A stretch of DNA of 49,557 nucleotides from Rhodobacterales bacterium (GTDB lineage Bacteria > Pseudomonadota > Alphaproteobacteria > Rhodobacterales > Rhodobacteraceae): NCBI GenBank assembly GCA_030540655.1, contig JAUNVT010000009.1, positions 1 through 49,557 of the forward strand. Direction: 5' to 3'. Of the stretch, positions 8,238-16,848 are shown one piece after another. The notes below the pieces were generated by a model, which saw nothing but the letters and a program-made list of their open reading frames with translations, had not been told where the DNA came from and did no database searches. Both the position numbers and the translations under genes were made by a program. Position 1 is the stretch's first letter. The number at the start of each line of letters is the position of its first letter.

Positions 8238-9071
8238 TCATCCCGCATAAAGCGACTCGGCGTGGAAGCTGACGTGATCTTCCATGAAGGTCGAAATAAA
8301 GAAGTAGCTGTGATCATAGCCGGGCTGCATCCGCAGGATCGCCTGCTGGCGCCGCGCCGCGGCGGCCTGGGCCAGCGTTTCGGGCATCAGCAGGTCCAGA
8401 AACTGATCCTTGGTGCCGGTATCGACCAGAAGCGGCCCCTCGAAGCCACGCTCGGTCATCAGAAGGCTGGCATCATGGGAGGCCCATTTCTGCTCGTCCG
8501 CGCCCAGATAGCCGGTGAACTGCTTGCGACCCCAGTCGCTGCGCGACGGGTTGCAGATAGGCGAGAAGGCCGACACGCTGCGAAACCGCCCCGGCAGGCC
8601 CATCGCCAGCGTCAGTGCGCCATGTCCGCCCATCGAATGGCCGGTTATGGACTGGCGGTCCAGATCCACCGCAAATTCAGAGCCTATCAGCGCGGGCAGT
8701 TCCTCGGCCACGTAATCCCACATCTGAAAATGCGGTGCCCAAGGCTTTTCGGTCGCGTTGACGTAGAAGCCAGCGCCCTGACCCATATCGAACGCGTTGT
8801 CATCGGCAACGCCATCGCCGCGCGGCGAGGTGTCGGGGAAGACAAGTGCGATGCCCTGCTCGGCGGCCCAGCCCTGGGCGCCGGCCTTGGTCATCGCGTT
8901 CTCGTGGGTGCAGGTCAGACCCGACAGGAACCACAGCACCGGCACGGGGCCGTCCTTTGCCTCGGCGGGCAGAAACAGGCCAAAGGTCATGTCCTTCCCG
9001 GTCGCCTGCGATGCATGCGTGTAGACACCCTGCACACCTCCGAAACAGGCGTTTTCCGATTTCATTTCCAT
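8238..9071 (-). CDS. fghA: S-formylglutathione hydrolase
   Basis: FghA splits S-formylglutathione into formate and glutathione, the last step of glutathione-dependent formaldehyde oxidation. This 277-residue alpha/beta hydrolase has the nucleophile elbow GHSMGGHGAL with Ser146, the acid Asp222 in TGTKDQFL, and His254 in PGYDHSYFF. The esterase-D signatures FLSGLTCTHENAM and DTSPRGDG are intact. An AAGGAG lies seven bases before the ATG. It is transcribed with sthA, whose start is 4 bases downstream. The partner glutathione-dependent formaldehyde dehydrogenase is not in the window. The formate made could feed the FDH and fhs products encoded at 41.5-47.7 kb. Confidence 0.95.
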   Translation of the reverse strand: MEMKSENACFGGVQGVYTHASQATGKDMTFGLFLPAEAKDGPVPVLWFLSGLTCTHENAMTKAGAQGWAAEQGIALVFPDTSPRGDGVADDNAFDMGQGAGFYVNATEKPWAPHFQMWDYVAEELPALIGSEFAVDLDRQSITGHSMGGHGALTLAMGLPGRFRSVSAFSPICNPSRSDWGRKQFTGYLGADEQKWASHDASLLMTERGFEGPLLVDTGTKDQFLDLLMPETLAQAAAARRQQAILRMQPGYDHSYFFISTFMEDHVSFHAESLYAG

Positions 9072-9161
9072 GGCGTCGCTCCTTCGTCATTCCAAATGTC
9101 AGGGCCTGTCTAACAGACCGGAACCCGGTTCAAAACGGCTAAAAACGCTACTCTGGCCCGT

Positions 9162-10094
9162 TCAATAGATGTGCTGCACCCAGCCGATGACAAGTGAGAC
9201 AGTGAGTGCCGCCATCATGGTCGAGATCAGGATCGAGGTGGAGACGCGCTGCGGCGCCACCCCGTAATGCTGCGCCAGCATGTAGACGTTGCCCGCCACA
9301 GGCAGCGACGCGGCGGCAATCATGACAGCAGCCGAATAGGGTGCCACGTCGAACACCAGAAGCGCGGCCACTGCCACGGCAGCGGGGTGGGCGATCAGTT
9401 TGCATGCCGAAAGCCAGCCTGCGACATAAGGCCGCTCAGCCGATTTACCGGCCAGCGATGCACCGATGGCAAAGAGCGCGCCCGGTGTCGCGGCGCCGCC
9501 GAGGATGATCAGGAATTCGTTGACAGGGCCGGGAAGGGGCAGGCGCAGCCCCGACCATGCCAGCCCCAGCACGATGGAGACGATCATCGGGTTGCGTACA
9601 AGGCCCAGCCCGACAGAACCCAGCACCGCAGGCCGCATCCGCCCGTCGCGCGTGCCGGTTATCACGATCACGATCAGCGCGCCGAACACGATCAGATCCA
9701 CCGCCAGCACCATCATCACTGCCGCGATTGCAGGTTCGCCCATCAGTGCGGCCAGCATCGGGATGCCCAGAAATCCCACATTGCCGACCACGGCGCATTG
9801 CGCCTCGATCGCGGCCTCCTCGGCCGGGATGCCGCGCATCAGGGATGTGGCGGTGACCAGCAGATATACCACCCCCGAGCCGCACAGGTAGGCCAGCACG
9901 AAGGCGGGATCGAAAATTTCCCGCAGGCTGAGATTGGCGGAAAAGCGCAGCAGCATCGCCGAGAGGGCGAAGTAAAATACGAATCTTGTCAGCCAGGCGG
10001 TTGCCTCAGGGCCGAAAAACCCGGATCGCCCCGCCCCGTATCCCAGCGCGATCACCATGAAAAAGGGTAACGTTTGAATGAAAATCGCTGCCAT
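9162..10094 (-). CDS. AEC family transporter (auxin efflux carrier-like permease)
   Basis: A hydrophobic 310-residue protein with about ten membrane helices in the two-bundle arrangement of the AEC family. Family marks include ALGYGAGRSGFF near the N-terminus, the NVGFLGIPML loop and the LRLPLPGPVNEFLIILGGAATPGALFAIGASLA region. Bacterial AEC proteins include malate/malonate exporters; the substrate cannot be told from sequence. I chose the second Met (MAAIFIQTLP), because the eleven extra residues of the longer frame are Pro/Arg-rich and atypical. A small hairpin (GGCTCT/AGAGCC) ends right at this ATG and no good ribosome site is visible, so the start is uncertain. Confidence 0.85.
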   Translation of the reverse strand: MAAIFIQTLPFFMVIALGYGAGRSGFFGPEATAWLTRFVFYFALSAMLLRFSANLSLREIFDPAFVLAYLCGSGVVYLLVTATSLMRGIPAEEAAIEAQCAVVGNVGFLGIPMLAALMGEPAIAAVMMVLAVDLIVFGALIVIVITGTRDGRMRPAVLGSVGLGLVRNPMIVSIVLGLAWSGLRLPLPGPVNEFLIILGGAATPGALFAIGASLAGKSAERPYVAGWLSACKLIAHPAAVAVAALLVFDVAPYSAAVMIAAASLPVAGNVYMLAQHYGVAPQRVSTSILISTMMAALTVSLVIGWVQHIY

Positions 10095-10134
10095 GGCTCT
10101 TGGTAGCAGAGCCGGGGGCCGCGTCAATCTGGCG

Positions 10135-10581
10135 CTATCGGCTGTATTTTATGAAGGGGGTGAGGGTTGCGACGCGGTCATAAAGCCTGCGGGCGGTCTC
10201 GTTGAAATCCTGCGTCAGCCAATAGACCGTCGGATGTCCATCCGCGTCGGCAACACCATAGACCGCCTCGATCAGCTTGCGCGCGACGCCGCATCCGCGC
10301 GCGGCGGGATCGGTATAGAGGTCTTGAAGATAGCACACATCCTCGATCTTCCAGTTATGCGGATGATAGATGTAATGAACCAGCCCTACGGGTCCGCCAT
10401 CCTGAAGGGCGATAAGGCCGTTCTGGTTGGGATGATCGGAGCTGAGAAGGCGCCGGAACGTGGTCTCGTAAACCTCGTTCGGCAGCGATGTTTCGTAATA
10501 GTCCAGATACCCGCGCCACAGGCGGCGCCATTCGGGCTGGTCCGATTGCTGTAGAGGGCGGATGGTGATGGGGCCGGACAT
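10135..10581 (-). CDS. GNAT family N-acetyltransferase
   Basis: A 148-residue protein with the GNAT fold. Acetyl-CoA-binding motif A is visible as LYTDPAARGCGVARKLIEAV (about residues 88-107), followed by motif B with NETARRLYDRV, typical of small-molecule acetyltransferases. The N-terminus ITIRPLQQSDQPEWRRLW is the usual first strand and helix. A GAAAGG sits nine bases before the ATG. It lies between ecm and the AEC gene on the same strand, 69 bases after the ecm stop. The substrate is unknown. Confidence 0.88.
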   Translation of the reverse strand: MSGPITIRPLQQSDQPEWRRLWRGYLDYYETSLPNEVYETTFRRLLSSDHPNQNGLIALQDGGPVGLVHYIYHPHNWKIEDVCYLQDLYTDPAARGCGVARKLIEAVYGVADADGHPTVYWLTQDFNETARRLYDRVATLTPFIKYSR

Positions 10582-10650
10582 GGTGCGCGCCTTTCGCTGA
10601 TTCGGCTGCCCGCCATGGTAGCGGCAGGCAGCGGGCGCGCCAGTCTCGTC

Positions 10651-12618
10651 TTATTCGGCGGCAACCGCGCCGGGATCGACCAGCGTGACGATATCCTTCA
10701 TGATCGTGTTCAGCTCGAAATCCTTCGGGGTGTAGACGCGCGCGACGCCCATCGCCTTCAGCCGCCGCGCATCCTCTTCGGGAATGATGCCCCCGACAAT
10801 GACGGGGATATGCGTCAGGCCGGCATCCTTCATACGGGCCATCAGATCCTCCACCAGCGGAATGTGGCTGCCTGACAGGATCGAGAGGCCCACCACATGC
10901 GCGTCTTCATCCAGAGCGGCGCGCACCAGTTCCTCAGGGGTCAGGCGGATGCCCTGATAGTCGATCTCCATGCCGCAATCGCGGGCACGGAAGGCGATCT
11001 GTTCGGCTCCGTTGGAGTGACCGTCGAGACCTGGCTTGCCCACCAGAAACTTCAGGCGGCGGCCCAGAAGGCTGCTGACCGCATCCACCTGCTCGCGGAT
11101 TTCCTCCAGGCCCTCCGTCTTGTTCGAAGGGCTGGAGGAGACGCCGGTCGGCCCCCGATATTCGCCATGCACGGCCCGCATCTCCTGCGCCCATTCGCCG
11201 GTGGTCACGCCTGCGCGCGCCGCCTGAATGGATGCGGGCATGATGTTGCGCCCTTCACTTGCCGCAGCGCGCAGATCGGCCAGCGCGGATCTGACCGCAT
11301 CCGCGTCGCGGTTCTCCTTCCAGGCCGCCAGGCGGCTGATCTGCTCGGCCTCGACAGCGGGGTCAACTGTCATGATGCCGCCATCCTCATCCATCAGCGG
11401 CGATGGCTCGCCTGTGGTGAACTTGTTGACGCCGACGACAACGGTCTCGTTGCGCTCGATCCGGTTCAGGCGTTCGGCGTTGCTGTCCACCAGACGCGAT
11501 TTCATGTAATCGATGGCGCCGATTGCACCCCCCATGCTTTCCAGCGTCGCAAGCTCGTGGCGAGCGCCCTCCTTCAGCTCCTCGACCTTGCGATCCACGG
11601 CAGGGTTGCCATCGAACAGATCGTCAAATTCCAGCAGATCTGTCTCATAGGCCAGGATCTGCTGCATCCGCATCGACCATTGCTGGTCCCAGGGGCGCGG
11701 CAGGCCCAGCGCCTCGTTCCAGGCAGGAAGCTGCACGGCGCGGGCGCGGGCGTTTTTGCTGAGTGTCACGGCCAGCATTTCGATCAGGATGCGATAGACG
11801 TTGTTTTCAGGCTGCTGTTCGGTGAGGCCAAGGCTGTTGACCTGCACGCCATAGCGAAAACGCCGCGCCTTGGGGTCTTCGATCCCGTAGCGTTCATGCA
11901 CGATCTCGTCCCACAAATCGACAAAGGCGCGCATCTTGCACATCTCGGTCACGAAACGGATGCCGGCATTGACAAAGAAACTGATGCGCGCGGCCAGAAC
12001 GGGAAAATCCTCCTCGGGGACGCGGGGGCGCAATTCGTCCAGCACGGCGATGGCAGTGGCGAGCGCAAAGGAAAGCTCCTGCTCGGGCGTCGCGCCGGCC
12101 TCTTGCAGATGGTAGGAACACACGTTCATCGGGTTCCATTTCGGCACGTTCTTGTAGCAATATTCGGCTACATCCCCGATCATCTTCAGCGAGGGTTTGG
12201 GTGGGCATATGTAAGTACCGCGCGACAGGTATTCCTTGATCAGATCGTTCTGCACCGTGCCCTGAAGCGCGGCCACGTCGGCGCCCTGTTCCTCCGCCAC
12301 GGCGATATAGAGCGACAGGAGCCACGGTGCGGTCGCGTTGATCGTCATCGAGGTGTTCATCTGCTCCAGCGGGATATCCGCAAAGAGCTGGCGCATGTCC
12401 CCCAGATGGCAGACCGGCACGCCCACCTTACCCACTTCGCCACGCGCGAGGATATGATCGCTGTCATAGCCCGTCTGCGTCGGCAGATCAAAGGCGACCG
12501 AAAGGCCCGTTTGCCCCTTGGCCAGGTTTGCACGGTAAAGCGCATTTGACGCGGCGGCGGTGGAATGACCGGCATAGGTGCGGATCAGCCAGGGACGGTC
12601 GGGGGTCGTTTTGGACAT
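10651..12618 (-). CDS. ecm: Ethylmalonyl-CoA mutase (coenzyme B12-dependent)
   Basis: Ecm (once called MeaA) turns (2R)-ethylmalonyl-CoA into (2S)-methylsuccinyl-CoA in the ethylmalonyl-CoA pathway of acetyl-CoA assimilation. The 655-residue chain has an N-terminal TIM-barrel mutase domain (YAGHSTAAASN, then SVAFDLPTQTGYDSD) and a C-terminal B12 domain from about residue 510. That domain has the base-off signature DGHSNG (about 533-538), LSGSH and VVGGIIP. Ccr, which makes its precursor, is encoded 1.8 kb away on the other strand, which favours Ecm over methylmalonyl-CoA mutase. The start MSKTTPDRPW has GAGG eight bases upstream. Cobalamin demand fits cobU at 34 kb. Confidence 0.95.
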   Translation of the reverse strand: MSKTTPDRPWLIRTYAGHSTAAASNALYRANLAKGQTGLSVAFDLPTQTGYDSDHILARGEVGKVGVPVCHLGDMRQLFADIPLEQMNTSMTINATAPWLLSLYIAVAEEQGADVAALQGTVQNDLIKEYLSRGTYICPPKPSLKMIGDVAEYCYKNVPKWNPMNVCSYHLQEAGATPEQELSFALATAIAVLDELRPRVPEEDFPVLAARISFFVNAGIRFVTEMCKMRAFVDLWDEIVHERYGIEDPKARRFRYGVQVNSLGLTEQQPENNVYRILIEMLAVTLSKNARARAVQLPAWNEALGLPRPWDQQWSMRMQQILAYETDLLEFDDLFDGNPAVDRKVEELKEGARHELATLESMGGAIGAIDYMKSRLVDSNAERLNRIERNETVVVGVNKFTTGEPSPLMDEDGGIMTVDPAVEAEQISRLAAWKENRDADAVRSALADLRAAASEGRNIMPASIQAARAGVTTGEWAQEMRAVHGEYRGPTGVSSSPSNKTEGLEEIREQVDAVSSLLGRRLKFLVGKPGLDGHSNGAEQIAFRARDCGMEIDYQGIRLTPEELVRAALDEDAHVVGLSILSGSHIPLVEDLMARMKDAGLTHIPVIVGGIIPEEDARRLKAMGVARVYTPKDFELNTIMKDIVTLVDPGAVAAE

Positions 12619-12662
12619 GATTGAGGCCTCGCAGGTCACTAACAATGTTGCGCCTGTCATCC

Positions 12663-12690
12663 AATATGCGAAAGATTGCACTATTGTCAA
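12663..12690 (-). promoter_or_regulatory. Predicted sigma-70 promoter of ecm
   Basis: On the minus strand TTGACA is followed after 16 bases by CATATT, with the ecm start codon about 45 bases downstream of the -10 box. The -35 is a perfect consensus; the -10 is weaker, as is usual in alphaproteobacteria. Confidence 0.5.
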
Positions 12691-12694
12691 TTCG

Positions 12695-12712
12695 CTGCGA
12701 TGCAGCAATGCC
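12695..12712 (-). promoter_or_regulatory. TTGC-rich putative operator upstream of ecm
   Basis: Just upstream of the predicted ecm -35 box the minus strand reads GGCATTGCTGCATCGCAG. Its GGCATTGC and CGCAG ends match the site in front of ccr (14357-14376), which has two extra bases in the middle. The regulator is unknown. Confidence 0.35.
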
Positions 12713-12919
12713 AACATCGGCACAGAAGATCTGCCCGCTGTGTTGCATCATCGCGAGCTCGGCACGTTTTGCGCCTGCGCCACTGGCCCTGGGCCGTTCA
12801 TTCGCCTAGGAATGGAAGAGCCGTAATGTCAGGATCGCGCCAAGTGCTTCATGCAATGACCACGCCCAGATGAGCCGCCGCTGCGCCCCGACCTCATCTG
12901 TTTCAACCGGGCCTTGCCG

Positions 12920-14335
12920 ATGACGTCGACCGTAACCATGCCGCTCTGGGTGCTGCTGCTCCTGCTGGCCTTTGCGGCGGTCACTTTCGCATCGCATTTT
13001 CTCTTTCCCTCCGTGCGCTGGTTCTTTCGCCGCAGGCTGGAGCGGGCGGTGGCACGGCTCAATGCGCGCCTGACGCGCCCGATCGAGCCGTTCAAGCTGG
13101 CCCGGCGGAGCGACATGATCCAGCGGCTGGTCTATCATCCCGACGTGACGCGCGCGATCGTCGCCTATGCGGCCAAGAACCATGTGCGCGAGGATGTGGC
13201 ATTCGAAAAGGCCCGCGACTACGCGCGCGAAATTGTGCCGAGCTTCAGCGCGTTCGCCTATTTCAGCTTTGGCACGCGGGTGGCAAACTGGCTCGCGAAC
13301 CTTCTCTATGATGTGCGCAACGATCCGCGAAACGCCGCCATCATTGAAGGCATCGACAAGGATGCGACGATGATCTTCATCATGAATCATCGCAGCAACA
13401 TGGATTATGTGCTGGTCACGACGCTGGCCGCACAATCTTCGGCACTCTCCTATGCTGTGGGGGAATGGGCGCGGGTCTGGCCGCTCAGCAGCCTCATCAA
13501 GGCTATGGGTGCCTATTTCATCCGCCGCCGCGGGCGCGGCGGGCTCTATCGCACGGTGCTTGCGCGGTACGTGCAGATGGCGACCACGGGGGGCGTGACG
13601 CAGGCCATTTTTCCCGAAGGCGGGCTGACGGTGGATGGCAAGGTAAAGACGGCCAAGCTGGGTCTTCTGTCCTATCTGGTAGAAGGGTGGAAGCCGGGCG
13701 GCCGCGATGTTGTCTTCGTGCCCATCGCCATCAACTATGACCGCGTGCTGGAGGACCGGATCCTGATCGCGGCGGGCGCACGGGGCGACCGCCGGTTCAA
13801 CGCCCGTGCGTCGGTTGTGTTGGCGTCGTTCCTGCGGATCATGTGGCAGCAGATGAGGGGGCGATTCGGGCGGTTCGGCACGGCTGCGGTCGTGTTTGCA
13901 CAGCCGGTCCGGCTGAGCGATTATGGCACCGCGCCGCGACTGGGCGACTTGGGCCGTGACCTGATGGGCCGGATCGAGGCGGCGATGCCAGTGGTTTATG
14001 TGCCGGTGGTGGCGCATCTTCTTCAGGGCAGCGATCGCCCTATGGATGAGGCGGCGCTGGCAGCCGGCGCGGCGCAGATGGTAGAGGCATCGGGCGCAAC
14101 CATGCCACGGGAGGATGATGCCGCCTGCGAGGTGGCGCGCGCATGTACCGTGCTGGCAGAGCGCCAGGCCATCATTGCCGTGCCGGGTGGCTGGCAAACC
14201 GTGCCCGGCGGAAAATCCTTGCTGAATTATTACGCCAATTCCATAGCACATTTTCTGCCCCATAGCGACGATGAGGATGCAGTTTTGCACGATGCTGCGG
14301 CTGCACCGCAAATTTCTGCAACCGCAAGGTCATAA
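12920..14335 (+). CDS. PlsB-like glycerol-3-phosphate/1-acyl acyltransferase
   Basis: A 471-residue membrane-associated acyltransferase for phospholipid synthesis. After an N-terminal membrane helix (about 8-30) come the four acyltransferase motifs in order: the HX4D motif in NHRSNMDYV (about 155), AMGAYFIRRRGRG, AIFPEGGLT and VFVPIAINYDRV. This set is closest to PlsB-type glycerol-3-phosphate acyltransferases, although the protein is much shorter than E. coli PlsB (about 800 residues). It lies directly upstream of ccr, as in related genomes. The start is uncertain: a TTG two codons upstream and an ATG at 12938 also fit, and none has a good ribosome site. Confidence 0.82.
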   Translation: MTSTVTMPLWVLLLLLAFAAVTFASHFLFPSVRWFFRRRLERAVARLNARLTRPIEPFKLARRSDMIQRLVYHPDVTRAIVAYAAKNHVREDVAFEKARDYAREIVPSFSAFAYFSFGTRVANWLANLLYDVRNDPRNAAIIEGIDKDATMIFIMNHRSNMDYVLVTTLAAQSSALSYAVGEWARVWPLSSLIKAMGAYFIRRRGRGGLYRTVLARYVQMATTGGVTQAIFPEGGLTVDGKVKTAKLGLLSYLVEGWKPGGRDVVFVPIAINYDRVLEDRILIAAGARGDRRFNARASVVLASFLRIMWQQMRGRFGRFGTAAVVFAQPVRLSDYGTAPRLGDLGRDLMGRIEAAMPVVYVPVVAHLLQGSDRPMDEAALAAGAAQMVEASGATMPREDDAACEVARACTVLAERQAIIAVPGGWQTVPGGKSLLNYYANSIAHFLPHSDDEDAVLHDAAAAPQISATARS

Positions 14336-14356
14336 AGTTACCAAAATTGCCTGCAT

Positions 14357-14376
14357 GGCATTGCATTGTTGCGCAG
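14357..14376 (+). promoter_or_regulatory. TTGC-rich putative operator upstream of ccr
   Basis: GGCATTGCATTGTTGCGCAG lies about 70 bases before the ccr ATG. Its core CATTGCAT-N2-TTGCGCA recurs exactly upstream of the TRAP operon (16849-16865), and a shortened relative lies upstream of ecm. This suggests a shared regulator acting on all three promoters. Confidence 0.45.
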
Positions 14377-14445
14377 CCTTGCGTATCTGATCTTCGGAAC
14401 GCTGCGGTTCTGCATCGCGGCACGTTAAGCCAAGGGAGGCCTCGC

Positions 14446-15738
14446 ATGGCTCTGGACACTGACACCAACACAGGCATCGCCAGCTACGATGCGCCCGAAA
14501 AAGACCTGTATGAAGTGGGCGAAATGCCCCCGATGGGATATGTTCCCAAGCAGATGTATGCCTGGACCATCCGCCGGGAACGGCATGGCGAGCCGGAACA
14601 GGCGTTTCAGCAGGAAGTTGTCGATGTGCCGACACTGGACAGCAATGAGGTGCTGGTACTGGTGATGGCCGCAGGCGTCAACTATAATGGCGTCTGGGCG
14701 GGTCTCGGCCAGCCGATCAGCCCGTTCGACGTGCACAAGGCGGAATACCATATCGCAGGATCCGACGCGGCCGGTATCGTCTGGGCCGTGGGCGACAAGG
14801 TGCGCCGCTGGAAGGTGGGCGACGAAGTCGTCATTCATTGCAACCAGGACGATGGCGACGATGAAGAGTGCAATGGCGGCGACCCCATGTTCTCGACCTC
14901 GCAGCGGATCTGGGGCTATGAGACGCCGGATGGATCGTTTGCGCAGTTCACCAATGTGCAGGCGCAGCAGCTCATGCCGCGGCCCAAGCATCTGACATGG
15001 GAAGAATCGGCTTGCTACACGCTGACGCTGGCGACCGCCTACCGCATGCTGTTCGGACACGAGCCGCATGACCTGAAGCCGGGCCAGAACGTGCTGGTAT
15101 GGGGCGCATCGGGTGGCCTTGGCTCCTATGCGATCCAGCTGATCAATACCGCAGGCGCGAATGCGATCGCGGTGATCTCGGAAGAAGACAAGCGCCAGTT
15201 TGTCATGGATCTGGGCGCCAAGGGTGCGATCAACCGCAAGGACTTCACCTGCTGGGGCCAGTTGCCCAAGGTAAACACGCCAGAATACAACGCATGGTTG
15301 AAAGAGGCGCGCCGCTTTGGCAAGGCGATCTGGGAGATCACTGGCAAGGGCGTCAATGTCGACATGGTGTTCGAGCATCCCGGCGAGGCGACGTTCCCCG
15401 TGTCTTCGCTGGTGTGCAAGAAGGGCGGCATGGTCGTGATCTGCGCGGGCACCAGCGGCTTCAACTGCACGTTCGATGTGCGCTATATGTGGATGCACCA
15501 AAAGCGTTTGCAGGGCAGCCATTTTGCCCATCTCAAGCAGGCAAGCGCCGCGAACAATCTTATGGTCGAGCGCCGCCTCGACCCTTGCATGTCCGAGGTT
15601 TTCCCTTGGGCCGAAATCCCCGCGGCCCATACCAAGATGCTGCGCAACGAGCACAAGCCCGGCAACATGGCCGTGCTGGTGCAGTCGCCCCGCACCGGGC
15701 TGCGCACGGTAGAAGATGTGGTGGCCGCCCGCAGCTGA
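14446..15738 (+). CDS. ccr: Crotonyl-CoA carboxylase/reductase
   Basis: Ccr reductively carboxylates crotonyl-CoA to (2S)-ethylmalonyl-CoA with NADPH and CO2. It is the key step of the ethylmalonyl-CoA pathway. The 430-residue protein belongs to the zinc-free medium-chain dehydrogenase/reductase family. It has the N-terminal AWTIRRERHGEPEQAF, the lid region HIAGSDAAGIVWAVGDKV, the NADPH motif VWGASGGLGSYAIQL and the typical VDMVFEHPGEATFPVS segment. The ATG has GGGAGG six bases upstream; the frame is open further upstream but without family sequence. A strong terminator follows. Ecm is encoded on the opposite strand 1.8 kb to the left. Confidence 0.97.
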   Translation: MALDTDTNTGIASYDAPEKDLYEVGEMPPMGYVPKQMYAWTIRRERHGEPEQAFQQEVVDVPTLDSNEVLVLVMAAGVNYNGVWAGLGQPISPFDVHKAEYHIAGSDAAGIVWAVGDKVRRWKVGDEVVIHCNQDDGDDEECNGGDPMFSTSQRIWGYETPDGSFAQFTNVQAQQLMPRPKHLTWEESACYTLTLATAYRMLFGHEPHDLKPGQNVLVWGASGGLGSYAIQLINTAGANAIAVISEEDKRQFVMDLGAKGAINRKDFTCWGQLPKVNTPEYNAWLKEARRFGKAIWEITGKGVNVDMVFEHPGEATFPVSSLVCKKGGMVVICAGTSGFNCTFDVRYMWMHQKRLQGSHFAHLKQASAANNLMVERRLDPCMSEVFPWAEIPAAHTKMLRNEHKPGNMAVLVQSPRTGLRTVEDVVAARS

Positions 15739-15764
15739 GAGGCGGTCCACCCGGAGGCATGACA

Positions 15765-15803
15765 GGCCCCGCGAACCATTCTGTCGGTTCGCGGGGCCTT
15801 TTT
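15765..15803 (+). terminator. Strong Rho-independent terminator after ccr
   Basis: A perfect 13-bp stem (GGCCCCGCGAACC paired with GGTTCGCGGGGCC) with an 8-base loop is followed by five T residues, starting 26 bases after the ccr stop codon. Confidence 0.92.
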
Positions 15804-15884
15804 CTGAGCAGGCGGAATATGCGTTCGCGACCTGCGCCCCGCCATTTCGGGGGAGGTATAATTTGCGTATACCAGTAAATTTTT

Positions 15885-15903
15885 TTGCATGTTAAGGTTG
15901 CAT
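15885..15903 (+). promoter_or_regulatory. Two TTGCAT direct repeats upstream of the small ORF/luxR pair
   Basis: TTGCAT occurs twice, 13 bases from start to start, about 35 bases before the small-ORF start codon. The same hexamer forms part of the sites upstream of ccr and the TRAP operon, so this gene pair may be controlled by the same protein or regulate itself. Confidence 0.35.
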
Positions 15904-15937
15904 TAGGACTTCCATTACCCGCTGCAATGAGGCTAGC

Positions 15938-16147
15938 ATGAAGAATGAATGGATACTCGACGTGCTGGCCGACCTGCGCGCTTTTGCTCAGGATCACCAC
16001 CTTCCGGCATTGTCCGAGCAGTTGGACGATGCCCGCCTGATCGCAGCAAGCGAACTGGCCGCGCAATGGGAAGGAAGTGCCGGGCATGAAGGCCATCGCT
16101 CAATCGCAGTTCGACTTGATACTGACAAGATTGGATGCTGCCTCTGA
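15938..16147 (+). CDS. Small protein of unknown function overlapping luxR
   Basis: A 69-residue ORF with a good ribosome site (GAGG five bases before ATG). The first 45 residues, starting MKNEWILDVLADLRAFA, are amphipathic and acidic and look like a folded helical segment. The last 20, which overlap the start of luxR in another frame, have no such character. It holds no recognisable domain. From memory, similar short ORFs sit before autoinducer-binding LuxR genes in other Rhodobacteraceae. It overlaps the downstream gene by 62 bases, so translation of the two may be coupled. Confidence 0.6.
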   Translation: MKNEWILDVLADLRAFAQDHHLPALSEQLDDARLIAASELAAQWEGSAGHEGHRSIAVRLDTDKIGCCL

Positions 16148-16811
16148 TCTCCCTGCGCTCCGGCGCGCGGTCTATGAATGTCGTGAAATCCTGGGCGTAG
16201 AACATGCCGTCTATCACTGGGTCAGTTCGGCCGGCGAGAATTACAGTGTCTGTACCTATCCGGATGAATGGGTCGAGCATTACACCTCACAGGATTACGT
16301 GCGGATCGACCCGGTCATTCTTGGGTGCTATCAGCGATTTGATCCCGTCAACTGGAAAAAGCTGGACTGGTCCGGAAGGCCCGCCCGCCAATTGCGGCAG
16401 GAGGCCGCGGAGTTCCGCATTGGAAACCAGGGCTATTCCATCCCGCTCCGCGGGCCCAACGGGCAATTCGCCCTCTTTACCCTCAACCATACCTGCGACG
16501 ATGTGGTCTGGGCCGCCTTCACCAATCAAAACTCTCGCAATCTGATCCTGATTGCCCACGCGTTCAACCGCAAGGCACTGGAGCTTGAACCGGTGCGCGG
16601 CCGCGATGCAGCCCCGCCGCTTTCTCCGCGGGAAGTGGATGCGCTGACCCTTCTGGCCTTGGGTCACAGCCGGGCGCAAGTGGCGCAGGCGCTGTCCATT
16701 TCTGAACATACACTGCGCGCTTATATCGAAACAGCGCGGCGCAAGCTGGGCGCGGCAAACACCGTCCATGCCGTGGCGCGGGCCTTGACGCGCGGTGCGA
16801 TCATCGTCTGA
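16086..16811 (+). CDS. Solo LuxR-family regulator with autoinducer-binding domain
   Basis: A 241-residue transcription factor. Residues 1-165 form an autoinducer-binding domain that keeps the usual ligand-contact order: a Trp and Tyr in EWVEHY, an Asp in YVRIDPV, and a Trp in PVNWKKLDW. Residues 175-240 are a LuxR helix-turn-helix starting LSPREVDALTLLALG and including SISEHTLRAYIETARRKLG. No luxI synthase is in the window, so it is a solo or orphan regulator here. The ATG was preferred over the GTG nine bases earlier because GGGAAGGA sits about ten bases before it. It lies between ccr and the TRAP operon, which it may control. Confidence 0.9.
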   Translation: MKAIAQSQFDLILTRLDAASDLPALRRAVYECREILGVEHAVYHWVSSAGENYSVCTYPDEWVEHYTSQDYVRIDPVILGCYQRFDPVNWKKLDWSGRPARQLRQEAAEFRIGNQGYSIPLRGPNGQFALFTLNHTCDDVVWAAFTNQNSRNLILIAHAFNRKALELEPVRGRDAAPPLSPREVDALTLLALGHSRAQVAQALSISEHTLRAYIETARRKLGAANTVHAVARALTRGAIIV

Positions 16812-16848
16812 GGTGCTCCAGGCCGTATGCTTAATTCAGGCGAAATTA

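Larger units (their letters stand above)
12619..12919. other. Divergent intergenic region between ecm and the acyltransferase gene
   Basis: About 300 bases without a gene. The ecm-proximal part holds a plausible sigma-70 promoter and a TTGC-rich site, both listed separately. The remaining 200 bases towards the acyltransferase show no clear promoter, terminator or RNA. Confidence 0.6.

Noticed and set aside
10095-10113. Terminator between the GNAT and AEC genes
   Set aside because: The hairpin has only 6 bp, no T run, and abuts the AEC start codon.
10651-12618. Methylmalonyl-CoA mutase large subunit
   Set aside because: Size and sequence fit the single-chain ethylmalonyl-CoA mutase, and ccr is adjacent.
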